Assembly (NCBI RefSeq): GCF_001029285.1
Contig: NZ_LDZY01000004.1
Location: forward strand, 124,001-188,000
Direction: 5' to 3'
DNA: 64,000 nt
Origin: Desulfosporosinus acididurans
Lineage (GTDB): Bacteria > Bacillota > Desulfitobacteriia > Desulfitobacteriales > Desulfitobacteriaceae
Shown: piece by piece, positions 16,270-25,236 of the stretch
Position numbering within the stretch: position 1 is the stretch's first letter
Layout of the letters: each line of letters starts with the position of its first letter
The notes under the pieces: model-generated
Databases searched by the model: none
What the model saw: only the letters and a program-made list of their open reading frames with translations
Told to the model about the DNA's origin: nothing
Translations under genes and position numbers: made by a program

Positions 16270-17460
16270 ATGTTTATAATCACTAATGCTCAGATCATTA
16301 CGGAAGAGTCAATCTTGACAGGGTATGACCTTCTGATCAAAGACGATCGAATTTTCAAGATCGTGGCCCAAGGTGAAGACGCTCTAACCGAGGAACTTCA
16401 AGAAGACATTCAAGTTATTGACGGGGCAGGCGGCTATGTCGCACCGGGGTTTATTGATATTCACTCGGACTATATTGAGACAATGGCAGCACCAAGACCG
16501 ACCTGCCTAATGGATTTTCAAATGAGTCTTCGCGAAACTGAGAGACAGTTAGTCTCTCATGGAATTACCACTATGTTCCATTCTTTATCCCTTTTTAAAG
16601 ACACTGAGTATAAGCGCAAACCCATCCGCAATCCTGAAAATGTTCGGAAATTCATCGATTTAGTTGCCGGAACTGGAACCAACCATTACTTGATACGACA
16701 TAAATTTCACGCCCGGTTTGAAATAGACAATGTTAACGACGTGGAGGAATTAAAGGAGTATATCGAGGAGAAAAAGGTTCAACTTGTTTCCTTCATGGAC
16801 CATTCACCTGGCCAGGGACAATACCGGGATTTAGAGGTTTATAGGAATATGGTCAAAAGCTATAACGATTTAGAGGATCAGGTGATTGATCAAATTATTG
16901 ACCGTCATCAAAGGAAGGAAAAAGTAACGATTGATGGGATTCGGCAAATCGCAGAACTGGCTCGGGAAAAGGGTATCGCTATTGCGTCCCATGATGATGA
17001 CACTGTCGGAAAATTAGACTTGGTACAAAGCTGGGGAGTGACAATCAGTGAATTTCCCATCTCTTTGGCAATAGCTCAAAAAGCCAAAAAGAAAGGATTA
17101 TTCACCATGGCAGGTGCCCCCAATATTCTCTTGGGAGGTTCCCACAGTGGAAATTTATCTGCAGCTGAAGCAATCCTAGCGAACGCTATTGACATCCTCT
17201 GCAGTGATTATTATCCGCCTGGGATGCTGCATGCTGTGTTCATGCTTCATGAAACGCATAAATTTGGTCTTGTCGATGCTTTCAAATTAGTAACCCTAAA
17301 TCCGGCCAAAGCAGTCTCTCTGGATCAGGAAATCGGCTCCATCAGAGAAGGAAAAAAAGCAGACCTCTTGATTATACAAATGATTGAAGAGAATTATCCA
17401 GTTATTACCGCGGTAATCATTGACGGGAAGTTAAAGCAAACAACATCGTATTCAGCATGA
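16270..17460 (+). CDS. phnM: alpha-D-ribose 1-methylphosphonate 5-triphosphate diphosphatase PhnM (first copy)
   Basis: Amidohydrolase-superfamily enzyme that removes pyrophosphate from the ribose-phosphonate triphosphate before PhnJ acts. Metal and substrate motifs are in place: PGFIDIHSDYIE, HGITTMFHSL, MDHSPGQGQ, SHDDDT, and CSDYYPPGML. At 396 residues it is full length. ATG follows GAAGGAG. A second phnM lies at 22695; the two share the same motifs but differ clearly elsewhere. Confidence 0.95.
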   Translation: MFIITNAQIITEESILTGYDLLIKDDRIFKIVAQGEDALTEELQEDIQVIDGAGGYVAPGFIDIHSDYIETMAAPRPTCLMDFQMSLRETERQLVSHGITTMFHSLSLFKDTEYKRKPIRNPENVRKFIDLVAGTGTNHYLIRHKFHARFEIDNVNDVEELKEYIEEKKVQLVSFMDHSPGQGQYRDLEVYRNMVKSYNDLEDQVIDQIIDRHQRKEKVTIDGIRQIAELAREKGIAIASHDDDTVGKLDLVQSWGVTISEFPISLAIAQKAKKKGLFTMAGAPNILLGGSHSGNLSAAEAILANAIDILCSDYYPPGMLHAVFMLHETHKFGLVDAFKLVTLNPAKAVSLDQEIGSIREGKKADLLIIQMIEENYPVITAVIIDGKLKQTTSYSA

Positions 17461-17497
17461 AGGTTGAGTAAGTTGGGAAAGGTCGGATGAAATAATT

Positions 17498-18121
17498 ATG
17501 ATCGAAAGGCTTAGTCAGAAACCTTGTATTCATGAGAACTGCCAGCTGGACAATGTTGAATTGGGTCAGTATACAGAAGTAGGGATTTATAACGTCTTGG
17601 AAAATGTCAAATTGGCTGATTTTTCCTATACAGGGCCCTTTTGCATTGCCCAAAACGCCGAAATCGGCAAATTTGCCAATATTGCGGCGATGGTAAGAAT
17701 CGGACCTACCGATCATCCCATGGATAGGCCTACCCTGCATCATTTTACCTACCGCCGCAGGAAGTATGGTTTGGCAGAATCCGATGATGAACAGTTCTTT
17801 CAATGGAGGAAGGAGCAGAGGCTCGTAATTGGCCATGATACTTGGATTGGACATGCTGCCATCATTATGCCTGGTGTGAAAATCGGCAATGGAGCGGTGG
17901 TAGGCAGTGGTGCAGTGGTTACGAAGGATGTGGATCCCTATACTGTTGTAGTCGGAGTGGAGGCTAAACCCATCAAGAAACGATTTTCTGAAGAGTCTGT
18001 TCAAATACTTGAGGAGATTAAGTGGTGGGACTGGTCCTATGAAATGATTAAAGAAAGGCTTAATGATTTTTATCTTCCTATCCATGAATTTCTAGAGAAG
18101 TATAAAAAAGCAGGTGCGTAA
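17498..18121 (+). CDS. hexapeptide-repeat transferase of phosphonate clusters
   Basis: Left-handed beta-helix protein of the phosphonate-associated transferase family, seen in many phn operons; probably an acyltransferase but the substrate is not known. Visible: imperfect hexapeptide turns from about residue 20 to 60, an insertion with [13 protein letters not shown], then [29 protein letters not shown] with the catalytic-type His. The 207-residue length fits. It abuts phnL (stop and ATG touch), so the two are coupled. It resembles xenobiotic and chloramphenicol acetyltransferases in the insertion; context argues against resistance. Confidence 0.88.
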   Translation: MIERLSQKPCIHENCQLDNVELGQYTEVGIYNVLENVKLADFSYTGPFCIAQNAEIGKFANIAAMVRIGPTDHPMDRPTLHHFTYRRRKYGLAESDDEQFFQWRKEQRLVIGHDTWIGHAAIIMPGVKIGNGAVVGSGAVVTKDVDPYTVVVGVEAKPIKKRFSEESVQILEEIKWWDWSYEMIKERLNDFYLPIHEFLEKYKKAGA

Positions 18122-18829
18122 ATGGAAGAAATATTAGTTGTCCAGGATTTAACCAAATCCTTTATCATTCACAATTTAGCTAAGCACATCGAAGCGCTTC
18201 ATGATATTTCCCTTAACCTAAAAGGAGGTGAATTCGTCGGGATTACAGGGAAAAGCGGCAGCGGAAAATCAACGGTCTTTAAGTGCATATATCGTACTTA
18301 TGTACCCCAGAATGGACAAATTTGGTATAACTCGCAAAAATATGGCTTTGTAAATTTAGCAGAACTCTCAGAACGACAAATGATCTATCTTCGGAAACAT
18401 GAAATCGGTTACGTATCACAGTTTCTAAATATAATGCCGCGGACAACCGCACGGGAACTGGTAAAACAAGCCGTTTTAGAAATGGGATCTGGTGAAGATT
18501 ATGCCAATATGGAAGCTCAGCGAATGCTGGAACATTTTGAATTGGACAAAGAATTATGGGATTGTTATCCCGGAACCTTTTCCGGCGGTGAAAAGCTGCG
18601 CTTAAATATTGCCAGGGCTATGGTCAAGCGTCCTAGGTTACTGCTTCTGGATGAACCTACTGCCAGTTTGGATCATGCTTCAAAAATAAAAGTGCGGGAA
18701 CTGATTGAGCAATTGAAACGAGAAGGAACAACGATGATGGGAATCTTTCATGACCTGGAATTTATGGAAAACCTCTGTACTCGGGTTTATACAATGAGTA
18801 ATGGGATATTACATGATCTTCAAATTTAA
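18122..18829 (+). CDS. phnL: C-P lyase ATP-binding protein PhnL
   Basis: ABC-type ATPase required with PhnG, PhnH and PhnI for ribose-phosphonate formation; in known structures it dimerises on PhnK. Walker A GKSGSGKST, Q-loop YVSQF, signature FSGGEKLRLNIARA, Walker B LLLLDEPTASLD and H-loop are complete. At 235 residues it matches E. coli PhnL. The ATG directly follows the preceding stop, with only AGGTG as ribosome site, so translation is probably coupled. Confidence 0.94.
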   Translation: MEEILVVQDLTKSFIIHNLAKHIEALHDISLNLKGGEFVGITGKSGSGKSTVFKCIYRTYVPQNGQIWYNSQKYGFVNLAELSERQMIYLRKHEIGYVSQFLNIMPRTTARELVKQAVLEMGSGEDYANMEAQRMLEHFELDKELWDCYPGTFSGGEKLRLNIARAMVKRPRLLLLDEPTASLDHASKIKVRELIEQLKREGTTMMGIFHDLEFMENLCTRVYTMSNGILHDLQI

Positions 18830-18939
18830 CCTAAATATTACAATTGTTTAATGGGAACATAATTATTGTTAGGTAAAATACAGATAAGGCTTATGGACAT
18901 CGCAATCATATTTTAAACATCGAGAGGAGAATAAAAAAC

Positions 18940-20010
18940 GTGAAAAAAGCCACTTTATCGGTCATGGCAGTTCTTCTAATGTCTTCCCTGCTGGCGGGAT
19001 GCGGCACTGCCGCTTCTTCAAGCTCATCTGCAAATTCTGGTTCAGGTTCAGGTGTTAAAGAGCCTGCAACAATTACCATCGCCTGGCTGCCTAATAATTC
19101 AGGAGATAATGAAAAGGCTTTTCGTGAGGAATTTGACCAGATCATCGCAAAAGCAACAGGAAAAAAAGTTGAAAATAAATTGACTACTGATTATGCTATA
19201 GCCATTTCAGCCTTGGAAAGTGGAGACGCTCAATTAGGGTATTTCGGACCGAATGAATACATTGTCTCACATGCTAAAGATCCCAAGGTCATACCTTTGG
19301 TGGTGGAAAGCGGAGATTCAGGGACTTTGAACGATGCCCTTTACCACAGCCGTTTTCTCGTAAAAAAAGGCAATGAAGATCAGTACAAATCGGGTGACAG
19401 TTACGACATTGATAACATAGCAGGAAAAAAAATGTCCTTCGTTTCCACCAGCTCGACATCCGGTTTTAATATGCCTGCCGCAGCAATACTGGGGAAATTC
19501 AACAGTCAGGACAAGTGGAAAAGTCTTACCAAAGATGACCTGGCCCAAGGCGGGAGCGGAAAATTTTTCAGCCAAGTTCTCTTTGCCGGCTCACACCAAT
19601 TGTCCTTAGTAAATGTACTTACGGGCAAATCTGATGTTTCAGCAGTTGATGATCTTGATGTAGCCCAATATGTAACTCTCAGCTCAGGAAAAGACAATGA
19701 GACTGGGGCTGTATATACAGTTAAACAGGGTGCCGATGCTCCATTTAACACTCTTGCCGGCGCTCAATTTGAGATCATTAAATCCATACCGGTCTTTAAC
19801 ACACCCCTTGAAGCCAACAGCGCAGTGCTGAGTCAAAAAACCCTGGACGAAATAACTCAGGCACTTACCTCTGATGAGACAACAAAGGATACCAAGATAT
19901 TTGCTCCGAAAGGTTCTCAAGGATCTGTCTTTGTCCAGCCCCACCGCTTCTTGAAAGTTGATGATTCCTGGTACGATCCCATGAGAAAAGTTCTTGGCTA
20001 TTCAAAATAG
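18940..20010 (+). CDS. phnD: phosphonate-binding lipoprotein PhnD
   Basis: Extracytoplasmic binding protein that captures phosphonates for the PhnCE transporter. The signal peptide ends in the lipobox LLAGC, so it is tethered to the outer face of the membrane, followed by a Ser/Gly-rich linker. The mature part begins ITIAWLPNNSGDN and includes YFGPNEYIVSH and FVSTSSTSGFNMP, typical of PhnD/SsuA-type type II binding proteins. 356 residues. The start (GTG at 18940) follows AGAGGAG. A 110-bp gap precedes it and a stem-loop follows it. Confidence 0.93.
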   Translation: MKKATLSVMAVLLMSSLLAGCGTAASSSSSANSGSGSGVKEPATITIAWLPNNSGDNEKAFREEFDQIIAKATGKKVENKLTTDYAIAISALESGDAQLGYFGPNEYIVSHAKDPKVIPLVVESGDSGTLNDALYHSRFLVKKGNEDQYKSGDSYDIDNIAGKKMSFVSTSSTSGFNMPAAAILGKFNSQDKWKSLTKDDLAQGGSGKFFSQVLFAGSHQLSLVNVLTGKSDVSAVDDLDVAQYVTLSSGKDNETGAVYTVKQGADAPFNTLAGAQFEIIKSIPVFNTPLEANSAVLSQKTLDEITQALTSDETTKDTKIFAPKGSQGSVFVQPHRFLKVDDSWYDPMRKVLGYSK

Positions 20011-20066
20011 AAGCAATAGTTTAAGTAACTAGTAATTATTGTTTTTCAATTAAGTAGTTAAGGTTT

Positions 20067-20101
20067 GGGGGAGAGGGGCGTTGCCTTGACGCCTCTCTCC
20101 C
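20067..20101 (+). other. intercistronic stem-loop after phnD
   Basis: GGGAGAGGGGCG pairs with CGCCTCTCTCCC (12 bp, one G-U) across a short loop. No U-tract follows. Such hairpins after binding-protein genes usually protect the upstream mRNA or partly terminate, keeping PhnD more abundant than the membrane subunits. Confidence 0.7.
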
Positions 20102-20122
20102 AATAAGAAAGGGGGACTATGA

Positions 20123-20944
20123 ATGAAACTGGAACTAGGTGTGAACCGAGAATTTTGTGAACCTTTGTTGGAGTTAAAACATGTCACCAAGTATTATCAT
20201 GGTGCGGCACCGGCCCTGGAAGACATCAATTTTTCGGTTGCGGAGGGAGAGTTTATCTCTGTTATAGGCCCATCCGGTGCCGGGAAATCCACCCTTCTCC
20301 GTTGTATTAACCGGATGATTGAAGCGACCAGCGGCGAGATTTCCTTTGATGGAGTCCTTATTTCGAAACTGAAGAAACGAGACCTGAGAAAGCTGAGAAC
20401 AAGGATCGGCATGATATTTCAGCATTATAATTTAGTTGATAAGTTATCAGTCATTGAGAATGTTCTTCATGGCAGGTTAGGTTACAAATCCACCCTTGCC
20501 GGGGTAATGGGACGGTATAGCCCAGAAGAAAAACAACAAGCGATGAGGATTATTGACTTATTAGGTTTGCATGACCAGGTCTATAAACGCTGTGACCAAC
20601 TAAGCGGCGGTCAGAAGCAGCGGGTTGGTATTGCCAGGGCTTTAATTCAAGATCCCAAGCTGATTTTATGTGATGAGCCCATTGCATCCTTAGATCCCAA
20701 TTCAGCCAAAATTATTATGGATCACCTCAGAGATGTTTCTGCTCAGATGGGCATAACAGTTATTGTTAATTTGCATCAAGTCAGTGCTGCTCTCAAATAT
20801 TCGGATCGCATTATCGGTGTCAATCAGGGAAAAATCGTTTTCGACGGCTCCCCAAGTGCTTTAACTGCCGAAAAAATCGCAGAAATTTATGGGTCGGAGT
20901 CCAATGATCTCATGGTTGAATTAGGAGAACGCTATGCAATCTGA
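20123..20944 (+). CDS. phnC: phosphonate ABC transporter ATPase PhnC
   Basis: Energises phosphonate import with two PhnE permeases. Walker A GPSGAGKST, Q-loop MIFQHYNLV, signature LSGGQKQRVGIARA, Walker B LILCDEPIASLD and H-loop VNLHQV are present; QHYNLVDKLSVIENVLHGRLG is characteristic of PhnC. 273 residues. The ATG at 20123 has GGGGG 7 bases before; a closer ATG at 20119 is out of frame. Its end overlaps phnE by 11 bp. Confidence 0.95.
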   Translation: MKLELGVNREFCEPLLELKHVTKYYHGAAPALEDINFSVAEGEFISVIGPSGAGKSTLLRCINRMIEATSGEISFDGVLISKLKKRDLRKLRTRIGMIFQHYNLVDKLSVIENVLHGRLGYKSTLAGVMGRYSPEEKQQAMRIIDLLGLHDQVYKRCDQLSGGQKQRVGIARALIQDPKLILCDEPIASLDPNSAKIIMDHLRDVSAQMGITVIVNLHQVSAALKYSDRIIGVNQGKIVFDGSPSALTAEKIAEIYGSESNDLMVELGERYAI

Positions 20945-21719
20945 TATTTTTGCTAAACGCAAAAAGGACAGTCTGATATTTTTTTCCTTATTAATAGTGG
21001 TTACCGTTGGCTCGGTCGTCATTACCCAGTATGATGTGTCGAAAGGGTTTACCAGTCTTCTTAAGGCTTTTATCTGGGGAGGTTCCAATTTTTATCCCGA
21101 TGGTAAGTCACTGACCATATTGCCTGATGTACTGCGAAAATTATGGGATACGATCCTGATGTCTATTGCGGCAACGACAGTTGCCACGGTTTTCGCAACG
21201 CTTTTGGCTTTGGTTGGTTCCCGAACCACAAGGATGAACAGAGTGTTTAGTCTGGTTGCCCGGGGCATTGCCTCACTCTTTCGCAACATTCCTCTCGTCG
21301 CTTGGGCCATGGTCTTAATGTTAGCTTTTAGTCAAAGCTCAATTACAGGCTACTTGGCTCTTTTTTTAGGATCGTTTGGGTTTCTGTCAAGAGCCTTTAT
21401 TGAAACCATTGACGAAGTGTCCAACGACTCCGTTGAAGCCTTGTCAGCTACCGGGGCCAGCTATTCCCATATAATTTTTCAATCAGTTTTGCCGTCCAGT
21501 CTCCCCCAGATGATCAGTTGGATATTATTTATGATTGACACGAATATTCGTGATGCCACCTTAGTTGGTCTTCTAACAGGCACAGGAATCGGGTTTTCCT
21601 TTGATTTGTACTATAAGAGTTTTAATTTTCATGCCGCAAGCCTTGTCGTGATTTTAATTGTCATTACTGTAATTCTTATTGAAATGGTTTCCAATACTAT
21701 CAGAAGGGTGATTATGTGA
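20934..21719 (+). CDS. phnE: phosphonate ABC transporter permease PhnE (first)
   Basis: Integral membrane channel subunit. About six membrane segments; the coupling-loop EAA motif appears as EALSATGASYSHIIFQSVLPSSLPQ, and the N-terminal half has the usual VATVFATLLALVGSR. 261 residues. It overlaps phnC by 11 bp and the second phnE by 4 bp, so all three are translationally coupled. Confidence 0.94.
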   Translation: MQSDIFAKRKKDSLIFFSLLIVVTVGSVVITQYDVSKGFTSLLKAFIWGGSNFYPDGKSLTILPDVLRKLWDTILMSIAATTVATVFATLLALVGSRTTRMNRVFSLVARGIASLFRNIPLVAWAMVLMLAFSQSSITGYLALFLGSFGFLSRAFIETIDEVSNDSVEALSATGASYSHIIFQSVLPSSLPQMISWILFMIDTNIRDATLVGLLTGTGIGFSFDLYYKSFNFHAASLVVILIVITVILIEMVSNTIRRVIM

Positions 21720-22540
21720 AGAAGATTGAGGAAGCAATTATACCCTCGAAACCCTTGACTAGGGAGTCTTTTACCATGTGGATATTATTGCTTGTTTTAT
21801 CCCTGTTGACTATCTATGCCCTGGCCACCATTGATTACACGAGTGTGGATATGGGAAAGGCAATGGCTGATACTCTCAATAATTTCAAAACTATATTTTT
21901 CCATCCTGCAGCTCACCGGCTTAGCTTGTGGGACGCATTTTACGAAGTTTTAATAACCATGGGCTTGGCATTTTTAACGACCTTGTTTGGCGGTATCATT
22001 GCTATGCTCCTGGGATTGTTGGCCGCCCAGAATTTGGCGCCAAAACAAGTTACCAATATTATCAAGGGTTTTGTCGCTTTTATTCGTGCAGTTCCCAGCA
22101 TCTTATGGGTTTTGATCTTTGCCGTGGCGGCGGGCCTGGGCAGTGTGGCTGCCGTTATTGGTTTAACCTTTCACTCTGTCAGCTATTTGACGAAGGCTTA
22201 TTCCGAGTCTTTTGAAGAATTGGACAGAAGCGTTATTGAAGCCTTGATGGCCAGCGGGGCGAATTGGTGGCAGATCATTTTTCAAGCGGTTATACCTTCC
22301 TCCGTTTCTTCCTTGCTGTCCTGGACGTTTATGAGATTTGAAATCAACTTCGCCAATGCTGTTGCCATGGGCGCTGCTGCCGGGGCAGCTGGAATCGGCT
22401 TTGATTTGTTTATGGACAGCGGCTTTTATTTTGATCTGAGGGAAATAGGACTGGTTACCTATTTTATTATAGCTTTCGCTCTAGTACTCGAAACGATCTC
22501 CACCAATTTGAAAAGTAAGATATTATTGAAAAAGGCTTAG
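21716..22540 (+). CDS. phnE: phosphonate ABC transporter permease PhnE (second)
   Basis: Second permease; the channel is probably a heterodimer of the two PhnE proteins. Six membrane segments and the EAA loop EALMASGANWWQIIFQAVIPSS are visible, with GAAAGAAGIGFDLFM near the C-terminus. 274 residues. GTG start overlaps the previous stop (GTGA). Separate, sequence-divergent PhnE pairs are common in Firmicutes. Confidence 0.93.
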   Translation: MKKIEEAIIPSKPLTRESFTMWILLLVLSLLTIYALATIDYTSVDMGKAMADTLNNFKTIFFHPAAHRLSLWDAFYEVLITMGLAFLTTLFGGIIAMLLGLLAAQNLAPKQVTNIIKGFVAFIRAVPSILWVLIFAVAAGLGSVAAVIGLTFHSVSYLTKAYSESFEELDRSVIEALMASGANWWQIIFQAVIPSSVSSLLSWTFMRFEINFANAVAMGAAAGAAGIGFDLFMDSGFYFDLREIGLVTYFIIAFALVLETISTNLKSKILLKKA

Positions 22541-22694
22541 CCCGAACAAGTACAGAGAGCAAATCATGAATCATAAATTATTGATTACAGATCACTGGCT
22601 AGGCCTTGATGTTCCCTCAAAAATGACATAAAGAAGGATGAAGTCGTAAATTAAGAGGTTTGGAAATAAGGATTTAAAAGGGAGTAAATTTGAC

Positions 22695-23897
22695 GTGAGA
22701 ACAAAAAAGATTTGCATTTACAATGCCAAAATGATTCTGCCTGAGAAGGTTAGCAAAGGGCACATAATTTTAGAAGGAAATAGAATCATCGAGGTAGCGG
22801 AAAGTGATTTTTCCAGAGTGAAGTGTTATTCAGACCTGACGATGATTGATGCCGAAGAATGTTTTGTTATGCCGGGGATGATTGATCTTCACAGCGATGC
22901 TATCGAAAAGGAAATCCAGCCACGGCCCAATACTTTATTCCCCATTCATATGGCCTTTTATGAGTTAGAGAAGAAACTTACGGTCAGCGGTATTACAACT
23001 ATGTTTCATTCTCTTAGCTTAAGTGACGAATGGGGAGTAAGAAATCAAGAGATGGTTGTCGGTGTAATAAATAGCATCAACACCCTTAAAAATGCTCGTT
23101 CTATGATTAATCATAAGATTCATCTGCGCTACGAATTGACGTTTCTTGCCGGGCTTAAAGCCTTGGAAGGTCTTATTAAAAACAAGAGCATTGATTTAAT
23201 GTCGTATATGGATCATACGCCGGGGCAGGGACAGTTTAGAGATGCTGAAGCACTTGAAATTTTTACTCTCCAATCTTATGGCAAAAAAGAGCGGGAATTT
23301 GACGATTTTGTCGATAAAACCATCAAAAACCAATCACGAATTAATTGGGCCAAACTTACGGAACTATCCAAGATTGCCAAACATCAGGGGATTCCTTTAG
23401 CTTTTCATGACGATGATACTCAAGAGAAAATTGATACCCTCCTGGAATGTGAAGGGATCGTCAGTGAATTTCCTATTAATTTGGAAACAGCAGTCTATGC
23501 GGCATCAAAAGGAATTCACGTCTCTGTGGGAGCTCCTAATATTATTCGCGGAAAATCCCACAGCAACAATATGAGAGCGATAGATGCTATTCTCAATCAT
23601 GCGGCAGATATCATTTGTTCCGATTACCTGCCAAGTGCTATGCTTCCGGCAGTTTTTTCTTTAACGCAGGAAGGAATCGCGCTGAATGAGGCGGTTAAGA
23701 TGGTAACCTTAAATCCCGCTAAGGCTTTAAAAATTGACGCTGAGGTCGGTACCATTGAAGTCGGTAAATGTGCAGATTTAATTGTTGTGGAAATGCATCA
23801 GGACTATCCGATCCTTCGGAAAACCCTTGTGGGCGGGAGCACAGTATTTCAATCAGATTATAAGGCCTATAGTGAAAGAGTTGATAATGTATGTTAA
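22695..23897 (+). CDS. phnM: PhnM-family diphosphatase (second copy)
   Basis: Second amidohydrolase of the PhnM family. The same motifs as copy one are intact: PGMIDLHSDAIE, SGITTMFHSL, MDHTPGQGQ, FHDDDT and CSDYLPSAML. Differences: shorter N-terminal loops and a Cys/Ser-containing C-terminus. It opens the second part of the cluster after a 154-bp gap without an obvious terminator, and overlaps the acetyltransferase gene. The duplication may reflect a different phosphonate-nucleotide substrate or stage. The GTG start follows AAAGGGAG at a rather long 10 bases. Confidence 0.92.
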   Translation: MRTKKICIYNAKMILPEKVSKGHIILEGNRIIEVAESDFSRVKCYSDLTMIDAEECFVMPGMIDLHSDAIEKEIQPRPNTLFPIHMAFYELEKKLTVSGITTMFHSLSLSDEWGVRNQEMVVGVINSINTLKNARSMINHKIHLRYELTFLAGLKALEGLIKNKSIDLMSYMDHTPGQGQFRDAEALEIFTLQSYGKKEREFDDFVDKTIKNQSRINWAKLTELSKIAKHQGIPLAFHDDDTQEKIDTLLECEGIVSEFPINLETAVYAASKGIHVSVGAPNIIRGKSHSNNMRAIDAILNHAADIICSDYLPSAMLPAVFSLTQEGIALNEAVKMVTLNPAKALKIDAEVGTIEVGKCADLIVVEMHQDYPILRKTLVGGSTVFQSDYKAYSERVDNVC

Positions 23898-24331
23898 TCC
23901 GACAAGCTAGGGAGCAAGATCTGTCAAGTATAGTAAATCTTTTACAAGCCATGGACGGCGAGGAGAAGATCGATTACGGCGAAGCCGTAACCATATGGCA
24001 GAAAATGAAGGAGTATCCCTATTACAAAGTATTTGTAGTTGAAGACAGCGACCAGATAATCGCTGCCTGCAGTTTGATCATCTTGGAAAATTTGGGCCAT
24101 AGAGGAACTAAGCTTGCCCTTGCCGAAAGTGTGATTGTCGCTGCGAATTACAGAGGCTCTGGTATAGGCAGTATGCTGATGCACTTTATTATGGATGAAG
24201 CTAAGGAGGGAAATTGTTACAAGCTTATGCTTTCCAGCAATAAGAAAAGGCTGCAAGCCCATGCGTTTTATCAGAAGCTGGGCTTTCAACAACATGGGAT
24301 TAGTTTTGCTGTTGAACTTAATCAATACTAG
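23891..24331 (+). CDS. GNAT acetyltransferase (PhnO-like by position)
   Basis: N-acetyltransferase fold: MLIRQAREQDLSSIVNLL at the start, the acetyl-CoA loop NYRGSGIGSMLM (Q/RxxGxG/A type), and AHAFYQKLGFQQHG near the end. 146 residues. It overlaps phnM2 by 7 bp. PhnO of E. coli acetylates aminoalkylphosphonates; a like role is inferred from position only. Confidence 0.85.
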   Translation: MLIRQAREQDLSSIVNLLQAMDGEEKIDYGEAVTIWQKMKEYPYYKVFVVEDSDQIIAACSLIILENLGHRGTKLALAESVIVAANYRGSGIGSMLMHFIMDEAKEGNCYKLMLSSNKKRLQAHAFYQKLGFQQHGISFAVELNQY

Positions 24332-24440
24332 TTCATGGAGCTTGTGAGATCGGTTTTTTTTAAAAGCAGTGGGGCACTTCCGATTGTGGTAAGAGTCATG
24401 GAGGCGCACAAATGATGTTTAGCAAGACGAGGTGCGATTT

Positions 24441-25211
24441 ATGGAAATGAATTATACCGAGTATCTCGAATATGTTGAAATGGTACTTGCGGAAAAAGCG
24501 ATTAGAGAATATGCTCGCCAAATGAAGACTCTGGGAAAATTCAAAGAGTCTACGGAGGGCCTTTGGGAGCCGGTTCCTTATTCAGGCTATACTTTAATCA
24601 CGCCAACATATTTAGATGACGAGGAAAATGTTGATTCCTATAGATTTCTTAGCGATATTCGAGAAGAATTATTTTGGAATATCCCCTTTCCAGGGATAGT
24701 CTGGGCTCCTACGATTGCCCTTCATATGACCATAGGCCGGTTGATATCCGGCGATGTTTTTAAGCAGAGGATTAGAGATTCTCGTGAAGACGAATTTCTG
24801 CTGGCCTGTCATCAGATGTTTTCTCATATGTCTAGTACCGGATCGTTAAGCTATGAAATTAAGGGCTTATCTGTTTTTCCCCAAGGTGTCATAGCCGCTA
24901 TCGTTTCGCCGCTGAACGAAGGTGATTATTCAGGGCTGCAGGCAGTCAGAGACTATCTTTACGATGATAACAATCTTAAACAACTAGGTGTTGAGAGAAA
25001 ACGACGGTTTCAGGGACATATCAGTTTGTTTTATCTAGAGGAAGAGTTATCAGGAAAAGAAAGACGCATAATGGCTGATGCTGTCTCAGAAACAAACAGG
25101 AGATTTTTCAATGCTCCCTTACCCTTTAGGATTAAACAGGCTGAAGTTAGAAAATTCGATAACTTTTCGGAGTTTAACCGCCATGATCATTGGCCTGTTT
25201 TCAGGTTGTAG
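24441..25211 (+). CDS. 2H-type phosphoesterase-like protein in the phn cluster
   Basis: A protein of about 256 residues with the two signatures of the 2H phosphoesterase superfamily: HMTIGR (His95-x-Thr97) and HISLFY (His193-x-Ser195). That superfamily opens 2',3'- or 1'',2''-cyclic phosphates. It resembles the DUF1868 group. No signal peptide. Inference: it could open the cyclic phosphate left by PhnJ, the job done by PhnP (a metallo-beta-lactamase fold) elsewhere; no PhnP is in this window. ATG at 24441 is preferred because GAGG lies 8 bases before; GTG at 24432 is in frame but overlaps that site. It is followed 25 bp later by the IMPase-family gene. Confidence 0.75.
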   Translation: MEMNYTEYLEYVEMVLAEKAIREYARQMKTLGKFKESTEGLWEPVPYSGYTLITPTYLDDEENVDSYRFLSDIREELFWNIPFPGIVWAPTIALHMTIGRLISGDVFKQRIRDSREDEFLLACHQMFSHMSSTGSLSYEIKGLSVFPQGVIAAIVSPLNEGDYSGLQAVRDYLYDDNNLKQLGVERKRRFQGHISLFYLEEELSGKERRIMADAVSETNRRFFNAPLPFRIKQAEVRKFDNFSEFNRHDHWPVFRL

Positions 25212-25236
25212 CTATCTCCATGGTGAAAGGAATTAA

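Noticed and set aside
17417-18085. 222-residue antisense frame over the hexapeptide transferase gene
   Set aside because: It lies fully opposite a gene with clear repeats and operon position, and its translation has no recognisable domain.
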